Positions 8,036 through 16,118 of a stretch of DNA of 44,698 nt are shown in pieces. Within the stretch, counting starts at the first letter, position 1, and every line of letters begins with the position of its first letter. The stretch spans positions 1-44,698 of the forward strand of contig CAJWAR010000034.1 in assembly GCA_913020445.1 (NCBI GenBank), written 5' to 3'. Source of the DNA: an uncultured Rhodospirillaceae bacterium (lineage in GTDB: Bacteria > Pseudomonadota > Alphaproteobacteria > Rhodospirillales > UBA2165). Below the pieces are notes generated by a model. It was not told the DNA's origin and did not search any database. It saw nothing but the letters and a program-made list of their open reading frames with translations. The position numbers were made by a program, and so were the translations under genes.

Positions 8036-9598
8036 ATGATTTATACCAAAAAGCATCCTGCACTTCTGATCATGGGTATTATTTTCCTCGCTATCGCCTT
8101 TCTAACCGATACCGGTTCCATGAACGGATTGGTCGGGTATCTGTCTGTCAAGAAATTTGTCGGTGAAATGGTCGGCATGGGTTATGCGTTCGGCGCCATC
8201 GGAGTCATCGTCGGTGCTTGGCACCAGTGGGGTCAACACAAAGAAGGCAACGTGGACTACTACTTGTCCACCATTGCCGGCGCCATCTTTATTCTTTTGA
8301 TCGCCATGGCTGTACGCTGGTACGGCGCGCCCTTGGTTGCCGTGGCCAGTAAGGCCATTGGGCCCGTGATGGGGGCCAAGCACCTGCATGATGTTCTGGG
8401 ACTCAATTACGTTGTGTTGGGCATTCTGGCCGGCATCATCACCGTCAATGTGTTCGGCATCCCCGCATGGGCGGAAAACGGCGTGCGTTTGTCCAGGCTT
8501 GGCCTGAAAACGGGCGTTATTCTGCTAGGCACGCTTTACAGCCTGGGCGAACTAGCGTCGCTCGGCAGGTTGTCGGCGGTGATGGTCGGTATTTTCGTCT
8601 TGGGTGCGGTCGGCATGGTCCTGTGGCTGGGGCGGCGAAGAAATATCCCCAACTCCATGGGTGGCGTGCTGTCTGCCGGCATGGGCGTCTGTGGCGTCTC
8701 GGCGACGGTTGCCGCAGCGCCTGTTGTTCAAGCCAAATCGGTGGAGATCGCTTATACTATCGGCACCATCCTGATCTGGGGTGTTGGCTGTATGTTCTTG
8801 TTCCCGGTGATCGGTAACATACTGGACTTGGGCCATATCCAGTTCGGCGCTTGGGCCGGGACCGGCATCTTGAACTCGGCACAGGTCGCCGGCGCCGCAC
8901 TGGCCTATCAACCGGACGGCATCGAGACCCTGAAAGTTGCTGAAATCTTCAACATCACCCGCGTTTTGTTCCTGCCGATTATCGTTCTTTGGCTGGCCGT
9001 CTGGTACGTGCGCCTCGAAGAAACGGATCCTGGACACACCGTCAACGTCGGCACCGTGATCTTCGAGAAGTTCCCGGTCTTCGTGCTCGGCTTCATCCTG
9101 ATGTTCGCGCTTTCCTCGACGGGTGTTTTCGCTCCGGCGCAGCATTACAAGGGGAAATTCTTCGACAACAACATCAAGGCCGAGAAGCTGCTTAAGTCGG
9201 GACAGGTGGCGACTCTCACTGCCGAAGCCGGCAAGCTGAAACGGGCGGACCGCAAGCAGGCCGTGGCCAGCCTAATCGAAAACAAGAAGATCATGAGCAT
9301 CGAAGACGAGACCGTCATTCGCGGTATCTACAATGCCAAGATCCTGTCCAAGGGTTCCAACAAGGTGCTTAAAACGGCCACTAAGGTGGTCAGGCATACG
9401 GCGAAGATGATCAAGAAATTCAGGCAATGGATCACCCTTCTTTTCGCTTTTGGCTTGACCGGTCTGGGCATGCAGATCACCATCGCGGCCATGAAACAGG
9501 CAGGCGGACAACCCCTTGTCATCGGCGGCATTGTCGGAACCACCAAGGCGGTTCTTTCCTTGCTCGTAATCTTGTTGTTCGTCAAAGAAACCATCTAA
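8036..9598 (+). CDS. Extended YeiH/UPF0324-family membrane transporter ('putative sulfate exporter' family)
   Basis: 520-residue polytopic inner-membrane protein of the Cons_hypoth698/YeiH family. The conserved core is seen in GVRLSRLGLKTGVILLGTLY, MGGVLSAGMGVCGVSATVAA and GAWAGTGILNSAQVAGAALA. Family members are usually ~340 residues. This one has an extended N-terminus and a hydrophilic, lysine-rich insertion at roughly residues 370-460, before the last membrane segments (WITLLFAFGLTGLGMQITIA). The sulfate-exporter label of the family is weakly supported experimentally, so the substrate is left open. AGGAGG lies just upstream of the ATG. It is followed after 14 nt by a one-helix membrane protein, then a universal stress protein. 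Confidence 0.8.
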   Translation: MIYTKKHPALLIMGIIFLAIAFLTDTGSMNGLVGYLSVKKFVGEMVGMGYAFGAIGVIVGAWHQWGQHKEGNVDYYLSTIAGAIFILLIAMAVRWYGAPLVAVASKAIGPVMGAKHLHDVLGLNYVVLGILAGIITVNVFGIPAWAENGVRLSRLGLKTGVILLGTLYSLGELASLGRLSAVMVGIFVLGAVGMVLWLGRRRNIPNSMGGVLSAGMGVCGVSATVAAAPVVQAKSVEIAYTIGTILIWGVGCMFLFPVIGNILDLGHIQFGAWAGTGILNSAQVAGAALAYQPDGIETLKVAEIFNITRVLFLPIIVLWLAVWYVRLEETDPGHTVNVGTVIFEKFPVFVLGFILMFALSSTGVFAPAQHYKGKFFDNNIKAEKLLKSGQVATLTAEAGKLKRADRKQAVASLIENKKIMSIEDETVIRGIYNAKILSKGSNKVLKTATKVVRHTAKMIKKFRQWITLLFAFGLTGLGMQITIAAMKQAGGQPLVIGGIVGTTKAVLSLLVILLFVKETI

Positions 9599-9612
9599 TA
9601 GGAGGACGGGAA

Positions 9613-9777
9613 ATGTCAGAACATGATAGTCAAAACATCGACCTTCAAGAAGAAGCTGGCGCGAAATTTCACCGCGGCTCGGCGTTGTCAATTTTCGTCA
9701 GCGACCGGCGTGAGGATTTTCTCGCCCTTTTGTTTGCGCTGCTGATCGCGCTTGGGGTCTATATTTTAATAGGCTAG
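9613..9777 (+). CDS. Small single-pass membrane protein, likely partner of the YeiH-type transporter
   Basis: 54 residues from the ATG at 9613, which has a near-ideal AGGAGG site in the 14-nt gap after the transporter stop. The N-terminal half is acidic and soluble. The C-terminal half is one transmembrane helix preceded by an RREDFLALLFALLIALGVYI segment. Small proteins with an acidic ED motif before a lone helix accompany long YeiH-type transporters in other bacteria (from memory), which suggests a small subunit or stabiliser. A strong terminator follows at 9799, so these two genes probably form the end of a transcript. Confidence 0.65.
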   Translation: MSEHDSQNIDLQEEAGAKFHRGSALSIFVSDRREDFLALLFALLIALGVYILIG

Positions 9778-9798
9778 CGGGCGTGAGCTGTCCCTGAG

Positions 9799-9828
9799 AC
9801 CCGGCGCCGGAGTTGGGCGCCGGGTTTT
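9799..9828 (+). terminator. Rho-independent terminator after the transporter pair
   Basis: A perfect 10-bp stem, ACCCGGCGCC (9799-9808) with GGCGCCGGGT (9816-9825) and a 7-nt loop, runs into TTTT on the plus strand. Confidence 0.85.
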
Positions 9829-9854
9829 CGCTTGACCAGCCAAAGGATCGCTTC

Positions 9855-10322
9855 ATGAAAATCGTTAAAATCATCGTGGCCAGTCACGGCACCCCGGGTG
9901 CCAAGGTAGCCGAAGCCACCGCGCTAAATCTGGCAAGGGAAAACGGCGCTTCACTTCACCATCTGCTTGTCGTGCCCGATTTCTGGAAAGGTATGAAGGG
10001 TGACGACTGGCTTAACAACGCAGTGACGCAATTCCGGTTCGGCAACTACGTCGAGAACCAGCTCGCCCAGGAAGCCGCGGAGGAGATCGACCGCTTGGCC
10101 GGACTGGCGGCAGGAAAATCCGTCTCCTATTCCCACGACATCCAGCTCGGCAAGCCGGCCGACTGCCTTATCAAAGAATGCGACGCTGGCGTTTTCGATG
10201 TTGCCGTCATCGGCTCTCCCAGGCCGAGGGGTGTGCCCGGATACCGGTCGCGCATGGCTCTCGAGAAGCTGGTTCGCGGCCTTACTGCGCAGCTCATTAT
10301 CACACCCCACCCGGAACAATGA
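9855..10322 (+). CDS. Universal stress protein (UspA family)
   Basis: 155-residue cytoplasmic UspA-fold protein. The start is the ATG at 9855, preceded by AAGGA, where KIVKIIVASHGTPGAKVAEATAL begins the first strand and helix. The C-terminal part has DVAVIGSPRPRGVPGYRSRM followed by a strand ending in AQLIITPHPE. This corresponds to the family's ATP-loop region, though the classical G-2x-G-9x-G(S/T) pattern is only partly kept. It follows the terminator at 9799, so it likely has its own promoter. It overlaps the next gene by 3 nt, and the two are probably co-translated. Confidence 0.8.
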   Translation: MKIVKIIVASHGTPGAKVAEATALNLARENGASLHHLLVVPDFWKGMKGDDWLNNAVTQFRFGNYVENQLAQEAAEEIDRLAGLAAGKSVSYSHDIQLGKPADCLIKECDAGVFDVAVIGSPRPRGVPGYRSRMALEKLVRGLTAQLIITPHPEQ

Positions 10323-10936
10323 ACGACACTCCACCAAACGAAGAGCAGGATGCCGCCTGGGTCACTATAGAAACCCCCTTCGACGCCGATTGGCTCGAGG
10401 AATTTATTGGTGATATCGAGCGTCTCTATCGTATTAATTCATTGATGGAGTTCCAGGAACTGCGCCAAACCGGTTACCGTGAATACCACTTTGACGCAAA
10501 AAACCTCAGTAACGGCAAGACACTTGAAACGAATCTGTCAATAATCCCTGGTAAGAACGAGGTTCATGTCACTTATTCAGCTGGACTTAAGACATCAACC
10601 AAATTCCGCATTAACCCAAAACCAGGCGGTAAGGCCGAACTAGTAATTACGGATGAATATGGCGGGACATCGCCCAAAGAACGCGAAGCCCGCATCGACG
10701 AAGTGGACAAAAGCCTTGTACAGTGGGGTCGTGACTTTCACCGCTATTTGCGGCTATGGAAGCGATGGTCCGGGGTTCCCGGATGGCAATGGTACATGCG
10801 GCGCATCTGGCAGCCAATGAAGCCATCGGCGAGGCGCATATCCTTCATGTTGATCATTATAACACTGGTCGAATTCATCGTTTTCCTAATGATTTTTGCC
10901 ATCTTTTGGTTAGAACTCTATAGATACATTAATTGA
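10319..10936 (+). CDS. Hypothetical C-terminally membrane-anchored protein, coupled to usp
   Basis: 205 residues from the ATG at 10319, which overlaps the Usp stop (ATGA). About 170 soluble residues, with a beta-rich middle (TLETNLSIIPGKNEVHVTYS), are followed by a C-terminal hydrophobic helix (FMLIIITLVEFIVFLMIFAI). The soluble part loosely recalls a START/SRPBCC-like domain (DADWLEEFIGDIERLYRINS), but this is a weak impression. C-terminal anchoring with the domain in the cytoplasm is likely because no signal peptide is seen. Function is not recognised. Its tie to the Usp gene suggests a shared stress role. Confidence 0.7.
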   Translation: MNDTPPNEEQDAAWVTIETPFDADWLEEFIGDIERLYRINSLMEFQELRQTGYREYHFDAKNLSNGKTLETNLSIIPGKNEVHVTYSAGLKTSTKFRINPKPGGKAELVITDEYGGTSPKEREARIDEVDKSLVQWGRDFHRYLRLWKRWSGVPGWQWYMRRIWQPMKPSARRISFMLIIITLVEFIVFLMIFAIFWLELYRYIN

Positions 10937-11146
10937 CCGCGTTTTTCTGAATCGGAATGGTCCGAAGTATCTTTTAGTAAGGTATAAATCCGCTACTCGG
11001 GCCGCTTTCCCATCACGAAATTGTTATGCCCATGTGACCGGCATTTGACCTTGAATAAGCAACCCCGCGAAACCATCTTATTAAATAAGAGAGCGATCAT
11101 GGCTTTGGAGCCGTTCGTTGGACTGCTTTAGCTAAGGACTCAAACC

Positions 11147-11437
11147 ATGACCGATATAAAAACTGCTACTTCCCGTACTCACATCAACGAAACTAACACC
11201 AAGATGGCCGACTCCTGTACCGGCCAGCAGCAATCCCAATCCCCCAATTTTTTTACCGGCATGCTCGCCTCGCTCAGACGTGCCAACCTAGGCCGGTTTT
11301 TCGGGGTCACACCTCCGGTGACCCGGGGCCGGATTGAGGACCTCGACCGTCCGGATCCGTCCGGCGATAGCGATAATGAGGAAACCCAACAGGCCAAGGA
11401 CATCTATCAGGCGATGCTCGACATCACCGGACATTGA
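11147..11437 (+). CDS. Small hypothetical protein
   Basis: 96 residues with AAGGA about 9 nt before the ATG. Codon third positions are GC-rich, like the neighbouring real genes, which supports coding. No domain is recognised. The middle (FFTGMLASLRRANLGRFFGV) is amphipathic and basic, and the C-terminus (DNEETQQAKDIYQAMLDITG) is acidic and helical. It is flanked by non-coding DNA on both sides and ends just before the second copy of the 26-bp repeat. Confidence 0.45.
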   Translation: MTDIKTATSRTHINETNTKMADSCTGQQQSQSPNFFTGMLASLRRANLGRFFGVTPPVTRGRIEDLDRPDPSGDSDNEETQQAKDIYQAMLDITGH

Positions 11438-11444
11438 TGACGAG

Positions 11445-11470
11445 CCCGCGAGGGGAACAACAGCTTTAAG
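11445..11470 (+). repeat. Dispersed 26-bp direct repeat, copy 2
   Basis: 25 of 26 bases match 5981-6006, in the same orientation: CCCGCGAGGGGAACAACAGC, then TTTAAG. It lies 8 bp after the stop codon of the 96-aa gene. Confidence 0.8.
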
Positions 11471-11708
11471 GGCAAATTTGTCGACGCTAACACCGGTTGG
11501 CTTCACCTCAATGCCGGATATATTTGGCTATCTCCAACAAAATAATTTTTTGCGCGAATGTTGTTCGTAATCCTCATGGGAGTTGGTTAATAAACGTCTC
11601 TGATTTCAGAGTTTGAATTTTTTGATGAATTACGTAAATTCGTTAGGCAACACCGATAGATTACAATCTGAATGAGATTGCGGTAGTATCCGATCTCGGA
11701 GAAAGCTC

Positions 11709-11834
11709 ATGGTTGACGAGGGGAACACCCGACGCCTAGCAGCAATACTGGCCGCAGACGTGGTCGATTACTCTCGCCTCATGCATGAGGACGAAGCCGC
11801 AACGGTTGCCGCATGGCAGGCCGCCATATGTTAA
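11709..11834 (+). pseudogene. Truncated N-terminus of a class III adenylate/guanylate cyclase
   Basis: An ATG with a GGAGAAAG ribosome site opens a 41-codon frame reading NTRRLAAILAADVVDYSRLM, then HEDEAATVAAWQA and a stop. This is the characteristic start of proteobacterial class III cyclases of the 'AAILAADVVGYSRLM' type, whose catalytic domain normally continues for ~170 residues. Here the homology ends after ~40 residues and AT-rich DNA follows, so this is a decayed or truncated copy. No continuation was recognised downstream in any frame. Confidence 0.7.
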
Positions 11835-12091
11835 AATGGGCAGTACCGTATTAGAGCGGTAAAATTTGGCTTTAAATCTCACAAAGTATTTTGATCCACA
11901 GCAAAGCACACAAAGAAAACTTGAGTTTAGCGAAGATAAATCCTGATATATGAGATTTAACAGTTGTCTATTAAAACAAGAGGCCCTACAGTTTTTGTGG
12001 GGTATCAAGCTTAGGCATTAACCAGGAAACTTAAAAAAAATTAATAATATTTTTTTAAAACCGATAAAAATTAACATGGAGGATACTCACA
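11835..12091. other. AT-rich leader upstream of the first aromatic-type ABC operon
   Basis: No gene. It contains a relaxed FNR/FixK-like site, TTGAT-CCAC-AGCAA (11891-11904, one mismatch in the right half), about 190 bp before the binding-protein gene. A poly-A/T stretch follows near 12030-12075, with GGAGG before the ATG at 12092. Confidence 0.4.
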
Positions 12092-13309
12092 ATGAAAAAA
12101 TATTTAATCCCGGCCCTATCAGCGGCTGGTATTCTTGCCCTATCGGGAGTTCAAGCGGACGCCCGTGAATATAAAATCGGCTTTATCGGACCTATGTCCG
12201 GTGGCGCCGCCCAGCTTGGCCAGCAAATGGAGCGTGGTGCCAAGCTTTATATGAAATTGCATAAGGGACAACTTGGCGGCCATACGGTTAAGATGATCGT
12301 CCGTGATTCGAAGCGCCCCGGCGGCCCGATCGCCAAGGCGGCAGCCCAGGAATTGATCACCCGTGAAAATGTCGAGTTGATCACCGGGCTGATCTTTTCA
12401 CCCAACGCAATGTCGGTGGCTCCCTTAGCCAATAAATCCAAGACACCGGTCGTGATCATGAATGCCGGCACCGCGTTTATTCCCAACATGTCGCCTTACA
12501 TGGTGCGGGTATCCTTTACCATGTGGCAAGCGGGCTACATCATGGGTCAGCATGCTGCCACCAAGTTAGGCTGTAAGACGGCGGTCTCCGGTTACACCAA
12601 TTACCCCCCAGGCAAAGACAGCATTGCCGCTTTCCGCAAAGGCTTTGTCGCTAATGGCGGTAAAATCGTCGATGAAATTCCGATGGGTGGACCGGCGAAA
12701 GTACCTGATATGACGCCCTTTTTCCAACGCGCCAAAAGTAAGAAAGCAAATTGCATGTATGTCTTCGTACCAGCCGGCAACCATGCGGCAGCGGTTGCTA
12801 AAACCTATCAGGCTTTGGCCATGCGCAAAGCCGGCACTCAGCTCGTTGGTCCCGGTGATATCACTCAGGACACACAGCTCCAGGGCATGGGGTCAGCAGC
12901 AGATGGCGTCGTCACCGCGCATCATTACAACATGTTCTTGAAGTCAGCCGAGAACCAAGCTTTTGTCAAAGCCTGGCAAGCTGAATATGGCGCGAATTCC
13001 GTACCTGATTTCGTCGGTGTCGGTGGCTATGACGGTATGGCAGCGGTTTATGCAGCGATTAAAGCGGCCAATGGCGGCAAGCTCACAGCCGATGGTGCCA
13101 TGAAAACACTGCGGGGCTGGAAATATAATAGCCCGCGCGGCCCGATCATGATTGATGCTGAAACGCGGGATATCGTGCAAAATGTCTATATCTCTGTGGT
13201 TCGGCAAAAAGGTGGAAAGTTGGTGCAGGAAATCCAACAAAAATTTGATGCCGTTAAGGATAAGTGCAAGGAGCTCAAACTTGGTAAATGCGGCAAGAAG
13301 CTCTATTAA
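12092..13309 (+). CDS. ABC transporter periplasmic substrate-binding protein (aromatic/branched-chain type), first gene of a LivHMGF-type operon
   Basis: 405 residues with a clear signal peptide (MKKYLIPALSAAGILALSG, cleaved after ADA). The mature protein starts YKIGFIGPMSGGAAQLGQQM, the standard opening of type I periplasmic binding proteins for branched-chain or aromatic acids. Also typical are LITGLIFSPNAMSVAPLANK and GVGGYDGMAAVYAAIKAANG. Two permeases and two ATPases follow in order, so the transporter is complete. Position next to boxC/boxB, and the precedent of hbaEFGH in Rhodopseudomonas palustris, suggest an aromatic acid ligand such as benzoate or 4-hydroxybenzoate (inference). The gene is separated from livH by a hairpin, which would favour excess binding protein. 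Confidence 0.88.
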   Translation: MKKYLIPALSAAGILALSGVQADAREYKIGFIGPMSGGAAQLGQQMERGAKLYMKLHKGQLGGHTVKMIVRDSKRPGGPIAKAAAQELITRENVELITGLIFSPNAMSVAPLANKSKTPVVIMNAGTAFIPNMSPYMVRVSFTMWQAGYIMGQHAATKLGCKTAVSGYTNYPPGKDSIAAFRKGFVANGGKIVDEIPMGGPAKVPDMTPFFQRAKSKKANCMYVFVPAGNHAAAVAKTYQALAMRKAGTQLVGPGDITQDTQLQGMGSAADGVVTAHHYNMFLKSAENQAFVKAWQAEYGANSVPDFVGVGGYDGMAAVYAAIKAANGGKLTADGAMKTLRGWKYNSPRGPIMIDAETRDIVQNVYISVVRQKGGKLVQEIQQKFDAVKDKCKELKLGKCGKKLY

Positions 13310-13352
13310 GCGAAAAATACGAACTTAAGTAATCTATTTCGTAATTGCTAAT

Positions 13353-13384
13353 CAGCCGGTGGTGGGAAATACTGCCATCGGCTG
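13353..13384 (+). terminator. Attenuator-like hairpin between binding-protein and permease genes
   Basis: CAGCCG-g-TGG (13353-13362) pairs with CCA-t-CGGCTG (13375-13384), with one internal mismatch, and is followed by TTTCGCTTTT. It probably causes partial termination or 3' protection of the binding-protein message. Confidence 0.55.
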
Positions 13385-13442
13385 TTTCGCTTTTGGAATT
13401 CGTATCGTGCGGCATTTCAATTTTACCGGGTTTTGAACAAAT

Positions 13443-14318
13443 ATGTCTTCCTTTCTAATTGAAATCACCACGGTCCTCGTCTTCGGCCTGGCTTTTTCAA
13501 TGCTGCTGTTTATCCTATCCGTCGGCCTGTCGATTACCATGGGTCTGATGGGTTTCGCCAATTTGGCACATGGTTCATTTGCCATGGCAGGCGGTTATGT
13601 GACCGTGACTTTGGTGAGCCGGATGGGAGTGCCATTTGCGGTCTCTCTGCTGATTTCATTCGCTATTGTTGCACTACTTAGCATTTTGTTTGAACGCGTT
13701 CTTTACCGGCATCTCTATCGCCGGCCGGAATTGGATCAGGTGCTACTCACCATTGGACTTGTGTTCGCATCTATCGCCGCAGTGACGTTCATCTGGGGCC
13801 CCGACCCGCAATTGATCCTGATGCCTGAATATCTCCAAGGCAGTGTGGATTTGGGTTTCAATAATTTTCCCAAATACCACATCTTTATGATTGCCGCGGG
13901 TGCCGTTATTGTCGCGGCGTTGTTCTACGGTTTGGAACAGACCAATATCGGTGCGCAAATTCGGGCGGCGGTTGATAATCGGCGGATGGCTGAATCTTGC
14001 GGCATCAATACGGGCCGGATTTTCACCTGGACTTTCGCGCTTGGCAGCGGCATGGCGGCACTTGGCGGCGGCCTCGGTATTCAACTCCTCGGCGGCATCA
14101 AGCCCGTCTTTGCTTTTGAATATCTGGTTATTTTTCTGATCGTCATCGCGGTCGGCGGCATGGGCAATATCCGCGGCACTTTCTTCGCTGCCCTGATCCT
14201 CGGTATTATCGATTTTGCTGGAAAATTTTATTTTCCGGAAGGCGGCGCATTCGTCATCTTCGCGGTGACCATTATTGTGCTCTTGATCCGCCCGCACGGG
14301 CTCTTCGGAAAGGCGTGA
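13443..14318 (+). CDS. livH: ABC transporter permease, LivH type
   Basis: 291-residue inner-membrane permease of the branched-chain amino-acid/aromatic uptake family, with about eight hydrophobic segments. Family landmarks are LSITMGLMGFANLAHGSFAM near residue 30, the cytoplasmic loop NRRMAESCGINTGRIFTWTF (contact with the ATPase) and VIAVGGMGNIRGTFFAALIL near the C-terminus. The next permease starts 4 nt after its stop. It would pair with LivM to form the channel for the substrate delivered by the 12092 binding protein. The symbol denotes the family; the substrate is probably an aromatic acid rather than leucine. Confidence 0.88.
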   Translation: MSSFLIEITTVLVFGLAFSMLLFILSVGLSITMGLMGFANLAHGSFAMAGGYVTVTLVSRMGVPFAVSLLISFAIVALLSILFERVLYRHLYRRPELDQVLLTIGLVFASIAAVTFIWGPDPQLILMPEYLQGSVDLGFNNFPKYHIFMIAAGAVIVAALFYGLEQTNIGAQIRAAVDNRRMAESCGINTGRIFTWTFALGSGMAALGGGLGIQLLGGIKPVFAFEYLVIFLIVIAVGGMGNIRGTFFAALILGIIDFAGKFYFPEGGAFVIFAVTIIVLLIRPHGLFGKA

Positions 14319-14322
14319 CGTT

Positions 14323-15366
14323 ATGACATCCAACTCCGGAGCCCCGACTGAAGCGACAACAAAAGCCGTTCAATTCCTGCAAACACGCCATCGCTTCCAT
14401 TGGGCGGAAATCATCCCATGGATTCTCGCCATTGCCGTTTTCTATCTGTTGCCGGGCTACCGGTTATTAGCGACCCAAATATTGGTGATGATCCTGTTTG
14501 CCCTGTCACTCGATTTAATCGTCGGTTATGCCGGTATCATCTCCCTCGGTCATACCGCTTTTTTTGGTACTGGTGCCTACATTACCGCGTTAATGGCGAG
14601 CAATGATATTCCCGATCCCATCCTCGGGCTCATTGCCGCAGCGGCGGGGGCAGCTGTGCTGGGCTTGGTGTCCGGCTGGGTGCTGCTGCGAACCACCGGG
14701 CTGACGCTATTGGTCCTGACCATGGCCGTGACGATTATGCTCCAGGAACTGGCTAATGATTTTGATGAAATCACCGGTGGTTTTGACGGCATCAATTTTA
14801 CTAACTCTGAAATTTTTGGCCTGATTGAGCTGGATCAGTTGTGGTATTCGAGCAGCTATATCTATGTCCTTATTGTCCTATTCTTCGGTTTTTTGCTGAT
14901 CCGGACCATTGTTTATGCCCCTTTCGGCCGGATGCTGATTGGGATTCGTGAAAACACCCAGCGCATGTCGGCCATCGGCACACCGGTGCATCAGCGCCAA
15001 GTCAGCGTTTATATTATTTCTGCCGCCATCGCCGGCATTGCCGGCGCCCTTTGGGTTCAGGTCCAAGGCAACGTCACGACCGAGGTTTATACTTTTGAGC
15101 TATCGGGTGAAGTCTTGATTATGCTGATCCTCGGCGGCACCGGACGGCTTTATGGTGCTTTTTTAGGCGCTACTGTTTATAAGATATTGGAAAGCACGAC
15201 CGAGCAGATTTTGGGTACCGACCAGCCGTACTGGCAGTTTTCGATCGGCATCGTCCTCATTTTGACGGTTCTGTTTGCGCGCCAAGGCCTTTTCGGCATT
15301 TTCGAAGATATCGCGAAAAAAATCAAAGGCCGATTGAAAGGCCCAGCGAAAGATGGTGCAAAATGA
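14323..15366 (+). CDS. livM: ABC transporter permease, LivM type
   Basis: 347-residue permease with the LivM signatures ALSLDLIVGYAGIISLGHTA near residue 62, GFLLIRTIVYAPFGRMLIGI with the following RENTQRMSAIG ATPase-contact loop, and LIMLILGGTGRLYGAFLGAT. The hydrophilic N-terminal ~25 residues precede the first membrane helix. The stop overlaps the livG ATG by 4 nt. It forms the second half of the membrane channel with the LivH-type protein upstream. Confidence 0.88.
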   Translation: MTSNSGAPTEATTKAVQFLQTRHRFHWAEIIPWILAIAVFYLLPGYRLLATQILVMILFALSLDLIVGYAGIISLGHTAFFGTGAYITALMASNDIPDPILGLIAAAAGAAVLGLVSGWVLLRTTGLTLLVLTMAVTIMLQELANDFDEITGGFDGINFTNSEIFGLIELDQLWYSSSYIYVLIVLFFGFLLIRTIVYAPFGRMLIGIRENTQRMSAIGTPVHQRQVSVYIISAAIAGIAGALWVQVQGNVTTEVYTFELSGEVLIMLILGGTGRLYGAFLGATVYKILESTTEQILGTDQPYWQFSIGIVLILTVLFARQGLFGIFEDIAKKIKGRLKGPAKDGAK

Positions 15367-16118
15367 GTGAACCGATCTTAGAAACTCGCGGTCTTGATAA
15401 AAATTTCGGCGCTCTTAATGTCGCCAGGAATATCAATTTTGCCCTGGCGCCCGGCGCCCGGCATGCCATCATTGGCCCTAACGGTGCCGGCAAAACGACC
15501 TTGATTAACCTCCTCACCGGCGTGCTTCACCCGACCGCCGGCAGTGTGCATCTTGCTGGTAATGATGTTACCACCATGACCGAACATCAGCGGGTCAAGC
15601 ACGGCATCGCCCGCACCTTCCAAATCAACACCTTGTTCATGGGCCTCAGCGTGATCGAAAATCTGTATCTGGCGATTTCGGAACGTATGGGGGTCGCCAC
15701 AAGCATCTTGCGTCCGGCCGGCAGCAACCCCGAAGTGATGGCAGAGGCGACTCGTATTTTGGGCGTCGTCAAACTCGAAGATGATGCTTTGACAGAAATT
15801 CACGAACTTCCTTATGGCCGCCAGCGCTTGGTTGAAATTGCCATCGCGTTGGCGCTTGATCCCAAGGTGCTGCTGCTCGATGAGCCGGCCGCCGGCGTGC
15901 CGAGCGCCGAAAGCCATATCATCTTGGACGCTGTGGATGGTTTGCCTAAAGATATTGCGGTTCTCATTATTGAACATGATATGGACGTGGTGTTCAGATT
16001 TGCCGAACGCATCACTGTGCTGGTACGTGGCGCAATCCTCGCCGAAGGCAATCCCGACGACATCGCTGCGGATAAGGAAGTGCAAGCCGTCTATTTAGGG
16101 ACAAGTAGCCATGTCTGA
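15363..16118 (+). CDS. livG: ABC transporter ATP-binding protein, LivG type
   Basis: 251-residue ATPase. The Walker A motif is GPNGAGKTT near residue 38. HGIARTFQINTLFMGLSVIE is the Q-loop region, LPYGRQRLVEIAIALALDPK is the LivG-variant signature motif, and VLLLDEPAAGVP is Walker B. It ends with a typical LivG C-terminal tail (AIDKEVQAVYLG-like: AADKEVQAVYLG). The gene overlaps livM (4 nt) and livF (8 nt), so the operon is tightly coupled. It energises uptake with LivF. Confidence 0.9.
   Translation: MSEPILETRGLDKNFGALNVARNINFALAPGARHAIIGPNGAGKTTLINLLTGVLHPTAGSVHLAGNDVTTMTEHQRVKHGIARTFQINTLFMGLSVIENLYLAISERMGVATSILRPAGSNPEVMAEATRILGVVKLEDDALTEIHELPYGRQRLVEIAIALALDPKVLLLDEPAAGVPSAESHIILDAVDGLPKDIAVLIIEHDMDVVFRFAERITVLVRGAILAEGNPDDIAADKEVQAVYLGTSSHV

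Noticed and set aside
8552-9145. 197-codon frame antisense to the YeiH-type transporter
   Set aside because: Very His/Asp/Gln-rich translation, typical of the reverse strand of a membrane-protein gene.
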